Shown here piece by piece: positions 43,009 through 53,900 of a DNA stretch of 64,000 nucleotides. A program made the translations under genes and the position numbers. Below the pieces are notes generated by a model. The model did not search any database, was not told where the DNA came from, and worked only from the letters and a program-made list of their open reading frames with translations. Source of the DNA: Strigamia acuminata (taxonomy: Eukaryota > Arthropoda > Chilopoda > Geophilomorpha > Linotaeniidae). Each line of letters begins with the position of its first letter. Within the stretch, counting starts at the first letter, position 1. Location of the stretch: positions 46,384,581 through 46,448,580 of the forward strand of contig OX442314.1 in assembly GCA_949358305.1 (NCBI GenBank). Direction: 5' to 3'.

Positions 43009-43188
43009 CTAGAGAAAATAATATAGAGAATCTTATCAATACGATTTATTTAACAAAATTTATACCGCCATCTATCGTGAAAATTTATCACCTTTATCGA
43101 TGGTTTCGATATATTTTTATATCGGGATTTTACGTGCGGCTTTTTTACTATTCGTAATATTCGATAGAATTATCTTTAGAATACTTAC
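43009..43188 (-). other. Intron before Gypsy-C ORF3
   Basis: The donor GTAAGTAT at 43188 follows CCTAGT. The acceptor is CTCTAG at 43009-43010. Length 180 bp. A second strong donor GTAAGTAATG lies at 43360, so two leader forms are possible. Confidence 0.6.
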
Positions 43189-43189
43189 A

Positions 43190-43813
43190 CTAGGAATCTC
43201 CGGAATCCACTTAAGTATTCAAAATGATGTGGTGCCGATTTTCTAATTGACAAAACTCGTTGTTTTTAGCGAAGGTGTTCTCCGCCAACGTAGAAATCCT
43301 AATTTTATATATAAAATAGCCGTGAATATCTCTTGATATATTAAATTTATCATTACTTACACGTAACACTCTAGTAAACGTTGAACTGTCGTGATGATAT
43401 TTCGAATTTTCTCGAAGGAGAAATTTTCTTCTTCACGCCGAGGTCACGTGTTCGTCTCTTTCAGACGAAATTAATCACCGAAGTTTTCTCTCGTCCTTTT
43501 CTATCATGAAAGGATTATAACATTAAGTCCTGACACATAATTTCCGAGTTTACTGGTAATACATGAGTCTTACCACGAATCTCGAGGTTTTCTTGAAAGA
43601 AATCGCGACGAACTTTTCTATCGACGCAGGTGTCAAAGTTGACTCGCACATGTGTGTGAAGCTTGTGAGAGAACAAATCCTCTACTCTCTACCCGGGGTA
43701 TTTTCACCATATTCTCCTATAGGTTTATGATTTAACCATGACTAATTTGTGGGTCAAAAGTGACCCGATTTTTTATCTTTTTTAAATTTTTATTTTAAAA
43801 AAATACGCTATCA
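43190..43813 (-). other. Gypsy-C spacer between pol and ORF3 intron
   Basis: Non-coding, contains the leader exon(s) of the ORF3 RNA. No ORF is supported. Confidence 0.5.
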
Positions 43814-46800
43814 CTAGCGGCGATCTTGAATCAGATGTATAAAATCTGTTGTGCATTCTTGATCTGTCGTAGAAATTCGCTTCGTACGAGGTTGCAGTTG
43901 TGAAAGTTCACAACTTCTTTTCCTTTTCTTAAGGTTATAATCATGTTTTGGATTATTAACTACGATGTCGCTTTCTTTTGAAGCGGGTGTTGTAACTTCT
44001 TCGGGATCTAATTCCATATTAGCAGAATTATTTCCTAATTCTTGATTATTTAATTCACTTGAATTATTTACGGTTGAACTTTCGTTCATCCAATCAGGGT
44101 TTGGGTGATTCTCTACTCTTCCACTCTTTTGGTCGAGTGTCCAAGTCTCAATCGGGTAAGATGGGATATAAGGTGAGAGATCATCAGTATTTATGGATGG
44201 TTCTATTGATCCATCAACTAATTTTCTCAACTTATAAGCACCTCCAGGTAAAACTTCCGTAATTTCCCACGGTCCATCTCGTTTCTCGGCGAAACCTTTA
44301 GTAATTCCTTTCTCTTTATTTGAAAGGATGTGAGTGGCTTTCCATACCAAATCACCGACAGTATATTCACAAATGTGAAATTTATTTCTGTGAATCTTGT
44401 CGTGTCTCTCATAATTTGCTTGAATACGCAAATGCATCTCTTGATGTGCTCTACGTAAAATTCCAAGTAAATTATATACGTATTCTTCCGGGTTATTCTT
44501 GTCAAATGCATTTGCATGTTGAATGATCCGAGGATCAAAGGGAAGAGGTACATTTCTTCCTGTGTTCAATAAGAATGGCGTTGCGCCTGTAGCTTCTGAT
44601 TTAGCCGTTCTCGAGGCAAATGCAAATTCGTTTAAGAATCTCGGCCAATGGGAGTGAATGTCTGAATAAAGAGCCAGCATTATTTTGATGTCTCTATTGG
44701 CCCTTTCCGTAGGATTGGCCTGAGCGTGATATGGACTCACATGAGCCATTCTGATGTTGTGTTTTTTACAAAATTCTTCATAAATCGTGGATATGAATTG
44801 GCTCCCGTTATCACTAACAATTTTCTTTGGGTATCCCCATCTATGAATCACTTCTCCTAACCTATTCACAATAGATTCACTAGATGCCTTACTTAAAGGG
44901 AATAATTCTACCCATTTAGTACATTGATCTATAATTACTAATACAAATCTGTATTGGCTTCTTCCTGTCGGTTTGGGACCCATTAAATCAATGCAGATTA
45001 CTTCCCACGGGTAAGACATGTTATGAGGAGTGTAACTCGCTCTATGCTTTTTATGTTGACAGGGCTTGTATTGCTGGCAATGAATACAACTTCGGACGTA
45101 ATTGCGAGTATCTTTATTCATCTTCGGCCAGTAATATATAAGTTTTGCTCGTTCGAGCGTCTTACTCATCCCTGCATGTCCACTTAATGGATGTCCGTGA
45201 CAGGCAAACAGTACTCTTCGTACTAATGACGGTGGAATGACAGCTTTAAATCCGTTTCCAGAGTCATTCAATTCCTCTTCAAACGTTGGTTTGAAATAAA
45301 TCAGCATTTCATTACCATTTTCTTCTTGAAAATCTAATTGGTAACCTTGGACTGCTTTCATCCATTCTTTAGTTTTCTTAAACTTTCTTTGTTCGATTTC
45401 ATCTCGTTTCAGATGATCGATTATTATTCTACACTCTTTGTTGGCTAGTTGAGCTTTTATAATTTCTTCTCGAGTTGGTGGAACTTCCTTTAAAACTTCC
45501 GTTAAAGCACTAAATAGTGTTTCTTCTGTAGCTTCATCCATCTTCTCCCCCTTTTCCAAAGTATTGTATAATAATTTGGAATAATCGAAATGAAGCTGCA
45601 CATTCGTGAGAAATTGGCAATCTTCTCTATTATTCCTTCGAATAATTTCTCGATTTCCGTCCCATTCCGGCCAGAATTGAGTAATCTCGATTGGCTCACA
45701 ATAATCATTCTCTGGAATGTCTTCGATCTCCAAAGGCGCTCTCGAGAAGGCGTCGGCAACTTGGTTCTGGGTACCTCGTCGATATTTAATCTTAAAGGCG
45801 CCACATTGAAGTTTAATTGCCCAACGACCAAATCGTCCCGATGGTTCTGGTGTTCCCATCAGCCATTTTAATGCTTCGGCGTCTGATTCCAAAGTAAAAG
45901 TCGTATATTCGATATACGGTCGGAATTTGTCGACTGCCCATACTACTGCTAAACACTCGAGTTCGGGTGTTGAGTAGCGTACTTCTGCCCCTCGTAAGAC
46001 TCGACTAGCATAAGCTACGGGTCTAGGAGTCATGATCATTTCTCTTTTTCCTTTATCGAAGAATTCTACATCTTGGCATAACACACTACCAAGTCCATCA
46101 TGCGATGCGTCTGTCAAGATTACGAATGGTTTCATCATATCTGGCATTAACAAAACCTGTGTTTCGTCACATAAAATATTTTTTATTGTTTCAAAAGCTT
46201 TCTCTTGTTCTTCTCCCCATTCGAACACTGCTTTATCATGCATCATGCTAGTTAGAGGCCTAGCAATTTTTGCATGTTCGGGAATAAATTTCCGGAAGAA
46301 ATTTGACAAGCCATGAAATCGTTGAATATCCTTGGAATTCTTAGGAGTTGGATATTTCCTAACGGATACTATCTTGTCTGGGTCAGGTGCTAATCCGGTT
46401 GGAGTTATCAAATGACCCAAAAATTTGAGTGTAGTTTTTCCAAATTTTGATTTTTCCTTATTTACTGATAAGTTGGCTTTATCTAGTCTTTCCAACACAT
46501 CTTTGATATGTTCAAGATGTTTCTCCCAAGTGGTGGAGAAGATTATCACGTCGTCCAAATAGACTAACGCGTGTTTGTATAATGCTTCGCCCATCACTCG
46601 TTCCATTAAGAACTGAAATGTACATGGCGCATTGCAAAGACCAAAAGGCATGCGGACAAATTGGTAATTGCCTTTCGGAGTATAAAAGGCTGTTTTCTGT
46701 CTATCTTCCTCGTCCATCTCGACCTGATAATAACCTTTGGTAAGGTCAAGAGACGTGAAATATTTTGCCTGATTTGTATTGTGGAGTAACAAATCAATAC

Positions 46801-48114
46801 TTGGCATTTGTATGGCGTTGATTTCGGTGATTGCATTCAACCACCGATAATCGATACATAAACGATAAGTACCATTTGGTTTGGCTACGATCACTGGATG
46901 ACTTATGTAAGGTCCAGTAGCTCTTTCGATCAAATTATCCGCTTCTAATTCTTCTACTAATTTAGTCATAATGGCTATTTTAGCAGGGTTATACATTCGA
47001 AATGGTTGTTTTTTCCACGTTACATCCTTTTTAAAGGTGATCTTATGCTTTATTATGTTAGTACATCCGACTTTATCTCTAAAGACGTTCTTAACACTAG
47101 CAATTACTTCGCGTAATTTACTTTTTTCCTCATCTGAACAGTCACAATCCTTTACCAGCAATTCTTCCCAATTATCTGGCGTGTGTGTGGCTGTTGCGTT
47201 GTCAGTCAACACTTGTACTCGAGCTAAATTACAATTTAACTCGTCAGTTTCGTAGGGTGCAGTCCAGTCGGACTTGCTGTCGCAAGTAAATACAGCTCGT
47301 GCTGGATTTAAATTAATTTTGGTTCGGCGCATAAAATTATGTCCGATAATTAATCCACACACATTATTATCCAAAATGATAAAATTTATTGGTGTGAATT
47401 CTGCTCCATCTGCCCATTGTACACACAAAGTAATTTGTCCTAGTGGAATATGAGTAACTCCAACTGCACAAACTCTCATGTGTTTTGGACAATCTTGTAT
47501 GAAATCGGGAGATGCACAAGTTTTACTTAGTAATTGCAACCCAATAAAACACTGTGTGGCTCCTGAGTCCATCAAAGCATTGTAGGTGAGTCCACCTATT
47601 GTAATTTTCATTCGGGGGTCGTCGATGTGATTTCCCAATTTATTAATTCGTTCGATGCCATCTTTTCGTTTTAACTGATTCTCGTTAATGTAAGATTTTA
47701 ATCTCGCAAATCTGGAGGATTTGGAGTCGGGATTCAAATTATCAATCATTGATTGTAAATTCTCGAATACTCCTCCACTAGAACTGGTGGATTCATCACG
47801 AATATTAAGATTGGATGTATCTTGTATCAATCTAGCTAAAGATTCGTCCCCCTTATCTAGAGAAAACAGGTCGTCGTGAAAATTCAAGAACGGGTTTGCT
47901 GTCTCCTCTGCCGAAAAGGGCGTATTTGACGCGATTTTAAACTTATAATTCCAGTTCCTTTTCCGTGTCTTCCGGTTAGGACGAGCACGCTTAATTTCTT
48001 TATCTTGAATAGTTAAATTATCCAAAGTTTCGGAAAGTGCTTGTTCCAAGTCTGGTGGTAAAATTCCTTCGGAATTATTAATAGGGGGCTCGAGGACCCC
48101 CGCCACTAGTTTTT
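43814..48114 (-). CDS. Gypsy-C pol (protease, RT, RNase H, integrase)
   Basis: About 1430 aa, entered by frameshift from gag. The first displayed codon is GTG and there is no ATG. Protease ALMDSGATQ (DSG at 180-182). RT has FTSLDLTKGYYQV and YLDDVIIFS at about 515. RNase H has LTDASHDGLGS. Integrase has HPLSGHAG to CIHCQQYK, then CIDLMGPK, SDNGSQF and the Glu of NPTERANRD. The C-terminal 120 residues are Asn/Ser/Glu-rich with a basic KKRKRS patch. Same domain order as Gypsy-B pol but only moderately similar. No chromodomain is recognised. Confidence 0.95.
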
Positions 48115-50442
48115 TGGAACCGGTGGGGTTTCAGTAATTGGTGCCGTAGTAGCGTTCTTCGGGTCTAAGAATTTACTAAATAAATCCGACACTGTCTTAC
48201 TTATCGTTGTTTGCATACTGTTATTCATATCAGTTTTTAACTCTTCCATTTTTTGATCAATAGCTTCGGCAGTTACCCAATTTTGGCGTGGTCGCTTAAA
48301 TTCATTCGGCTGCTGATTGATGCTATTGTTATTGGAATTATTATTTCCAGGGAAATTATTACTAAATTTTCGCTTTGGAAGCAAAGGACATTCTCTTTTG
48401 AAATGACCTGGTTGTTTACAGTGAAAACATTTCCCTGTCTGATTTTCTGACATGGCACATAATAAATTATCCATTGATACATTATTCTCTGTCAACTCAT
48501 TGACTTCCATTATTTCTTCTTCCGGCTCTATTTCCATCATTTGAGTGGATCGAGCCGAAGGTCTCGTATTTTTGGTATCTTTAGAATACTTCTGGTTGTT
48601 TGATACCACTTTATCAATTTCCTTGGAATTCTCTGTACGGATTCTTTGGGGTTCAAAGAGTGCTCTATTCGTTCGTACGAATTGAAAGATTTTGTCTACT
48701 GACTCGCTCCTGTACAGATTTCGATCGATTAATCTATTGTAACTTGTCCAATTCAAGTTGTCGAAAAGCGTGGCAACATTTCCTCTCTCGGAGTACGATC
48801 CTTGGGCTTTAGTGAATCTGACTAGAAATTCATATAAAGGTTCATCGTCTCCTTGGATTACTTTTCGTAAATTTCGGAGTCGAGTAGTTGGAATCATGTC
48901 GAATTCCTCACGAAATAATTCTACGAAGGTTTCCCAATTATTAAACCTGGTTTTATTCTCGTCATACCATTGTTGGGCTAATCCTGACAAGTAGGTGGGA
49001 ATACCTTGATTTACCATTTCGTCCAGGGTTAGTCCTTTGGAAATGGCTACTGTTTTAGCTACCGATAAAAATTTATCTATATCCTCCTGTTTTCCGTCGA
49101 AAACTGGGAGGTCTTGTCCTTTGAAAAAGACTTTACTGGGTCCGGGATTATTAGATCGTTGAGGCCCAGCAGTTTGTTGAGTTTGAACGAATGTATCTAT
49201 TCGACTATCCAATTGTTTTTGGAATTGGGCGGCCATATTTTGTTGCATTTTCAAAATATAATCAAATGAAATATTAGTTCCGTCAGAGGGAAGTCTAGTT
49301 TCTGTAGAACTTTCTGCCGAGAAATGTGAGCTTGGAATGTCATCGGTAGATGCACGTGACGGATTTGTCTGGTCTCGGGGTTCACTACCATGGCTAGCCC
49401 GAGTGGACGCCGCGAGATTTAGCCGGATGCTTTCCTGTAAGGTTTTCTCCCGCTTGCGTTGATTGTCTTCAATTCTGTTCACTTCCGCCCACTTCTTATT
49501 GTATTGATCTTGTTGCTTTTGGAACTTTTCATCGTGTTCCTGTCGCCATTGAGCCCGTAATTGATCAATTAGAATTTTATCGTTTTTGTCTATCGACTTA
49601 CGAACTTCGTTTTGATTGACAACTTCTCCTTCAAGTTTATCTTGGCGAATCTTTTCGTCGTTAATCTGTTTTTGATTAATTGCTTCCAGCCTAATTCGTT
49701 CCTTTTCCACTTCGTCTAATCTCAATTGTTCTTGTCGAGTTTGAGGTAAGACTGGAGATGGTAGTGGAGATAATTTCCGTCGAATGGTGGATTTATTGCC
49801 TCGCCCTCTAGGGGTTTGTTTGGCAAAATGTCTCGTCCCATTCTCCGTATAAATATGTGGATTGGGTTGCTTTTTAGCATTTTCAGGTTGAAAAGTTGAA
49901 AAATTGGATCCTCCTACCTCCGAAATATTTGGAGTATTGTGGTAACTGGCGTTGCGGGAGTGAGGAGTTCTATTTCCTAAACTGGACTGATCAAGCGATT
50001 CCTTGCTTGATGTTCGAAATAATTCTCGAATATCTTGGTTACGAACCGACGGAGTTTTAATTCTTGCTTGATCTCCCAACTTACGTTGTGGAGTTTTAGA
50101 TCGTGATCTGTTTTCTTCAGACAGATCTCTTGGCGACGGGATTGGGTCCTTTCCAGAATTATGGTTCGCCGAACTCTCCTTCGAAAGTTCTGCTCGTTTT
50201 TCCGGAGTTGGATTAATACGTATGTTACGTAACGCCCGCTTCGTCACAAATTCAGAAGCTTCGATTATGGTTTTGAACTGAGTTCTATCTAGTTCGTAAT
50301 GCGTACAAAACTGTGTGAGTTCATCGGGAATCATTTCCGTTTGGTCACAAAGTTTTACATAACTTGAATCCAAGCTAACTATTTCTTCTACGGCCTTTTC
50401 TTCAGCCACTTTTTCTTCGTTAGGAAGATTGTTTGGATCCAT
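48106..50442 (-). CDS. Gypsy-C gag
   Basis: 778 aa from an ATG at 50442 (MDPNNLPNEEK). Ser/Arg-rich low-complexity at 85-240. Strongly charged helix/coiled coil at about 245-365. Capsid-type retrotransposon-gag domain at about 450-590 (LPVFDGKQEDIDKFL, then LAQQWYDE and WETFVELFREEF). One CCHC knuckle near 690 (CFHCKQPGHFKREC). Ends in PVPKN at the slippery site. Confidence 0.94.
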   Translation of the reverse strand: MDPNNLPNEEKVAEEKAVEEIVSLDSSYVKLCDQTEMIPDELTQFCTHYELDRTQFKTIIEASEFVTKRALRNIRINPTPEKRAELSKESSANHNSGKDPIPSPRDLSEENRSRSKTPQRKLGDQARIKTPSVRNQDIRELFRTSSKESLDQSSLGNRTPHSRNASYHNTPNISEVGGSNFSTFQPENAKKQPNPHIYTENGTRHFAKQTPRGRGNKSTIRRKLSPLPSPVLPQTRQEQLRLDEVEKERIRLEAINQKQINDEKIRQDKLEGEVVNQNEVRKSIDKNDKILIDQLRAQWRQEHDEKFQKQQDQYNKKWAEVNRIEDNQRKREKTLQESIRLNLAASTRASHGSEPRDQTNPSRASTDDIPSSHFSAESSTETRLPSDGTNISFDYILKMQQNMAAQFQKQLDSRIDTFVQTQQTAGPQRSNNPGPSKVFFKGQDLPVFDGKQEDIDKFLSVAKTVAISKGLTLDEMVNQGIPTYLSGLAQQWYDENKTRFNNWETFVELFREEFDMIPTTRLRNLRKVIQGDDEPLYEFLVRFTKAQGSYSERGNVATLFDNLNWTSYNRLIDRNLYRSESVDKIFQFVRTNRALFEPQRIRTENSKEIDKVVSNNQKYSKDTKNTRPSARSTQMMEIEPEEEIMEVNELTENNVSMDNLLCAMSENQTGKCFHCKQPGHFKRECPLLPKRKFSNNFPGNNNSNNNSINQQPNEFKRPRQNWVTAEAIDQKMEELKTDMNNSMQTTISKTVSDLFSKFLDPKNATTAPITETPPVPKN
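48109..48115 (-). promoter_or_regulatory. Minus-one ribosomal frameshift site, Gypsy-C gag-pol
   Basis: A-AAA-AAC in gag phase, immediately followed by the gag TAG (48106-48108). The minus-one frame continues as pol. Same heptamer and placement as in Gypsy-B. Confidence 0.82.
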
Positions 50443-51411
50443 TTTATAAAAATATAATTGAATCTGTCTTTAAAATAATTAGCGATGGGAAAACTTCGAA
50501 TCGTAACTAGAATCGGTTGGTGCGGTCAGAATAGTTACTGTAGCACGTCTCGTAAGTCTGGTCTGGAAGCGAATGATCAATAACTGATCTGATCCTTCTT
50601 TAATAGTAGGGGGCTGGGGATCCCTAGATCTCCTAGCTCCTGATTGGCTGATTCAATATCAACCACAAAATGTCAGACGTAGTATGTTCGTTTAACAGTT
50701 CTCTTCTAAGTCCGTTCCTTTCGAAATCTTAGAATTTACCGATAACATAAAATTCTTTCGAGAGATATTTCGTAAATATTTTCCCAAATTTTGTATGAAA
50801 TAAAATAAATTCATTTCAACTCTTGTAAATTGTTTCTAATTATTGTAACTTTTCTTAAAGACTGGACTTTACTTCGAAATTCCATTTTTCTGCAAGATTT
50901 TTCTTTTTCTTGCGATTCGTAAAACATGTTTAGACTTGTCTTTTTACTTTTATCTTTTTAAGAATAAAGCAAATATCTAAATATACTTCTTCTACGAATT
51001 CTTGTTATTTCCAATTCTCCGAATTTTTTGAACAACTTCGATTAAAACTTATCTCAACATCATGTGATAGATCTTAACAGTAATTTGTTGCAATTCTTTC
51101 GTGTAGAATTTGAATTATTCATTTTCCTCGAGAAAATTCACTTTTTTAATTCTATCGAGTTAATTGCAAATTCTAATCTTCAGTGGAACTTTCACATGTG
51201 AGATTAGTTGGTAGTCTTCGAGATCTCTTAAATTTTCGAGCGAAAATAATGAAGGAAAATCCACTACGTAATTCTATTTCATCAGTTTACTTTTCTTCGT
51301 ACGGAGATATAAACTGAAAATCTAATTGTCTGTTCTTTAACTAATCTTTTTAGTTAAAAAATTTATCTCCAATATTCACTGTTGTAATTCAATCGAATTT
51401 AATTGCAACCT
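50443..51411 (-). other. Gypsy-C leader between primer site and gag
   Basis: 970 bp, AT-rich, no ORF above 60 codons. Unusually long leader. May hold packaging and splice-donor signals. Confidence 0.6.
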
Positions 51412-51430
51412 AATCTCGGTGGGACCTCCA
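51412..51430 (-). other. Primer binding site of Gypsy-C (tRNA-Gln)
   Basis: The minus strand reads TGGAGGTCCCACCGAGATT, two bases (CG) after the LTR. It complements the 3' end of tRNA-Gln(UUG) over the full 18-19 bases as I recall that tRNA. Confidence 0.75.
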
Positions 51431-51432
51431 CG

Positions 51433-53188
51433 TGTGACGGTGACGACCACAACTCCCATTTAACAATGGTACCGGGAAGAGATCGCAATAAATAAACAGT
51501 GAATACAATACGAGATAAATACAAGACAGTTTATTGTTGGCAAACAATATGCAGTGAGCTAAATTATACATAAGACTAATGCCAACATTTGGCAAGTTAA
51601 ATCAGCTATTAAACTATACAAAGAATTAGCCAACTGGCCCTAGAATAATATTACTACGGGTCTGGGATAAGGGAGCGGTTTCCCCATCGCTCGACCTGGT
51701 TTACAGATGTCATCTAAGCCGGATGGCTGTGTCCTGGAGTCCGATATGGCTTCGCTGGTTTCCTTGGTTCGCTGTGTAAATTATCGCACGTCGATAAATC
51801 GAATGATCTGAGCATTGCGGTTGACTTTGTCTGCACCGCCACAACTTTGGGAGGATATTGGTGTAAGTAAATGTATTCATTTACTTATCAATATTCCGCT
51901 TATGAATTATATTTAATTCATATCGTTGTGAATTCTTATTTAGATATTTTGTGGATAAGTTGTCGTCAACTTATCGGTTACATTTGCGTCTTTGATGTAA
52001 TCGTGATCGTAATTAAGTCTTCTGACTTGGTTAATCAACTTGTCGCCAAGTTAATATTTAGCTGTTTATAAATAAAATGAAGATTAGGCTTCCCGTCGCA
52101 ACACACAATTGCCGTCGAAAGAAAATATACGCCTTGCAATGCAGAACGGTATCAAGCGTCCCCTGCGTCGCGACACGGTCGTTCGTCTGGCGATTGACGG
52201 TATCACATACACAGGAGTCGATAGCTCGCGGCTCCGCACAGCAGTATAATCTCTCGCGGTACTAATAATAGACCGACTACTTTGGCATCGAATACCATGA
52301 GAATCAGCTTGCCAAACACTTGGTGCTACTCGTGGTTACTGTAAAACAGACTGCTTTGGCACCATCCGGTGAAGGAACTAATTCTCAACAGCAACGATGC
52401 TACTTGCGGTAACGGAATACGTTCATACCGAGAAAGACCACATGGTCCTGTCCGGAGGATACTGAATTGCACAACGGCGGGTTCTCCTTCGGCGTCGCAA
52501 CCGTAAACTGTAACATTTATGCAACATAATGATCCCAGCACTTCGACTTCAATTGCCGGCGGTGGCATGATTCTGTAGAATCATGCAACGGTTCTTTGCG
52601 AATAAATCAACAAAGAACCAAAAGGTTTTTTTACGTGAACAACGAATCATATTTCTTAAGTAACAATACCAAACAGAAAATAATCAAACAGAGCTGCCGG
52701 ATGGCCGGTTGTTTGGGTTTATATAACCTGACTGGATTAGAGATTAATCCAATCAACCAATTGGAACATGGGTTCCACGAATCCCTCCAATCCCGTATCG
52801 CCGGAAGTGGATACGGAGGAGCAATATGCTAATTCACACCACAACCGGAACTGGATACCCAGGACCGGAAATGGATCCACCAATCACATCGATCGGTTGA
52901 TCGATGGATTATCAAATCTCCATTTCTGCTGAACTAGAGATTCCCATCACTTAGTGTGAACAATAATTATTAATATATATTTATATTAATCCTAATAAAG
53001 TGTCGTTTCATAAATAAATATATTCTTATATTTATTTACCAGTTTTCTTAACTCGCAATTCGAATTTACCGCTGAATTATAATCGCGCCATCTAGTGGCG
53101 ACTCGGAGCATTGACAAATGCGGGTTTCGCAAAAAACACTTAAAATTCGGCCGGGTTATTAATAAATAGCACTTATAAACCGTCATAC
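51433..53188 (-). repeat. 5' LTR of Gypsy-C
   Basis: Twin of 39063-40818. The outer end is one to two bases shorter than the 3' LTR's corresponding junction (TGTATGACGG on the inside against GTATGACGG here). Confidence 0.94.
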
Positions 53189-53191
53189 GGC

Positions 53192-53743
53192 TCGACGGCG
53201 GTGGTTGACGGCTGTAGGCGTCCGGCTCTCGTACGATGGCGGTGGCTGTCGTTCGCGCGGCAGCGACGGCGATGGTTCACGATCGTCGGGAAACTTCTCT
53301 TCTCGTTTGCTGGAATTAGCTTCGGCTAATTCAAGCAGGATAGCTGGCTTTGTGCTTTGGGTGGCACAAAGATAGCAGGTGAAACTGAGTTACAACGGTC
53401 CTCTATCAATACGTATTGTCGGAGCAGATATCGCAGTGATGTTGAGGTTGTTGTTGTATTTTTCAGAGTCCCGATTTGAGCCAAGGCGCGAGCCCAGCAC
53501 GCTTCAATATTGCGCAGAAAACCTGCGCACTTAGCTCAAATGGGTGCAACTAGTGGTTATTACACCATATTGCACCATAACGGCTAATAACCGTTTTCAC
53601 CCCGGACAACCTGGGGTGATATGTGCCTAGAGAGGATTTCTCCCCTCGGTCACATGATCTGACTTGGCGTGTGCCACAGTCAAATTAATTAGAAGACAAT
53701 TAATTTTATCTTCTAAGTTGGTGAATATTTTGAGATCACCACA
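53192..53743 (-). repeat. 5' LTR of Gypsy-B, second part (552 bp)
   Basis: Matches 27668-28219 and ends CACCACA. Followed by ACAA and then by the duplicated Mag segment. Confidence 0.93.
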
Positions 53744-53747
53744 ACAA

Positions 53748-53900
53748 GCGAGTATTTTCGCCTGCAACAAGATTGTTGACGATTTGGAGCAGGTTCACAC
53801 GCTGCTCGCGTACGTGGGCATGCCGACGTTGAAGTTATTGGTGTCGCTTACAGCACCCAAGAAGCCGGCCGAATTCAAGTACGACGAATTAGTGGCGCTC
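53748..53900. repeat. 153-bp Mag segment duplicated on both sides of Gypsy-B (right copy)
   Basis: Partner of 27095-27247. See that entry and the findings. Confidence 0.92.

Larger units (their letters stand above)
39063..53188 (-). mobile_element. Gypsy-C: intact three-ORF LTR retrotransposon
   Basis: About 14.1 kb, inserted in the Gypsy-B 5' LTR. The two 1756-bp LTRs look identical. The target reads CGGC (4 bp, extendable to ACGGC) on both sides of the ends. Order on the minus strand: LTR, tRNA-Gln primer site, 970-bp leader, gag, pol by minus-one frameshift, spliced ORF3, purine tract, LTR. Length and LTR size are well above the usual gypsy range. All ORFs are open, so a young and possibly active element is inferred. 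Confidence 0.94.
27248..53743 (-). mobile_element. Gypsy-B: intact three-ORF LTR retrotransposon, split by Gypsy-C
   Basis: 972-bp LTRs lie at 27248-28219 and 38643-39062 plus 53192-53743. They look identical to each other. Without Gypsy-C the element is about 12.4 kb, large for Ty3/gypsy. Order on the minus strand: LTR, tRNA-Pro-like primer site, gag, pol by minus-one frameshift, spliced ORF3, purine tract, LTR. All three ORFs are open. Instead of a 4-6 bp target duplication it has a 153-bp one. Confidence 0.93.

Noticed and set aside
52326-52568. 80-codon minus-strand frame in both Gypsy-C LTRs
   Set aside because: It is in the sense direction of the element, but identity between the LTRs only reflects recent insertion. 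No motif and no equivalent recognised in the diverged solo LTR.
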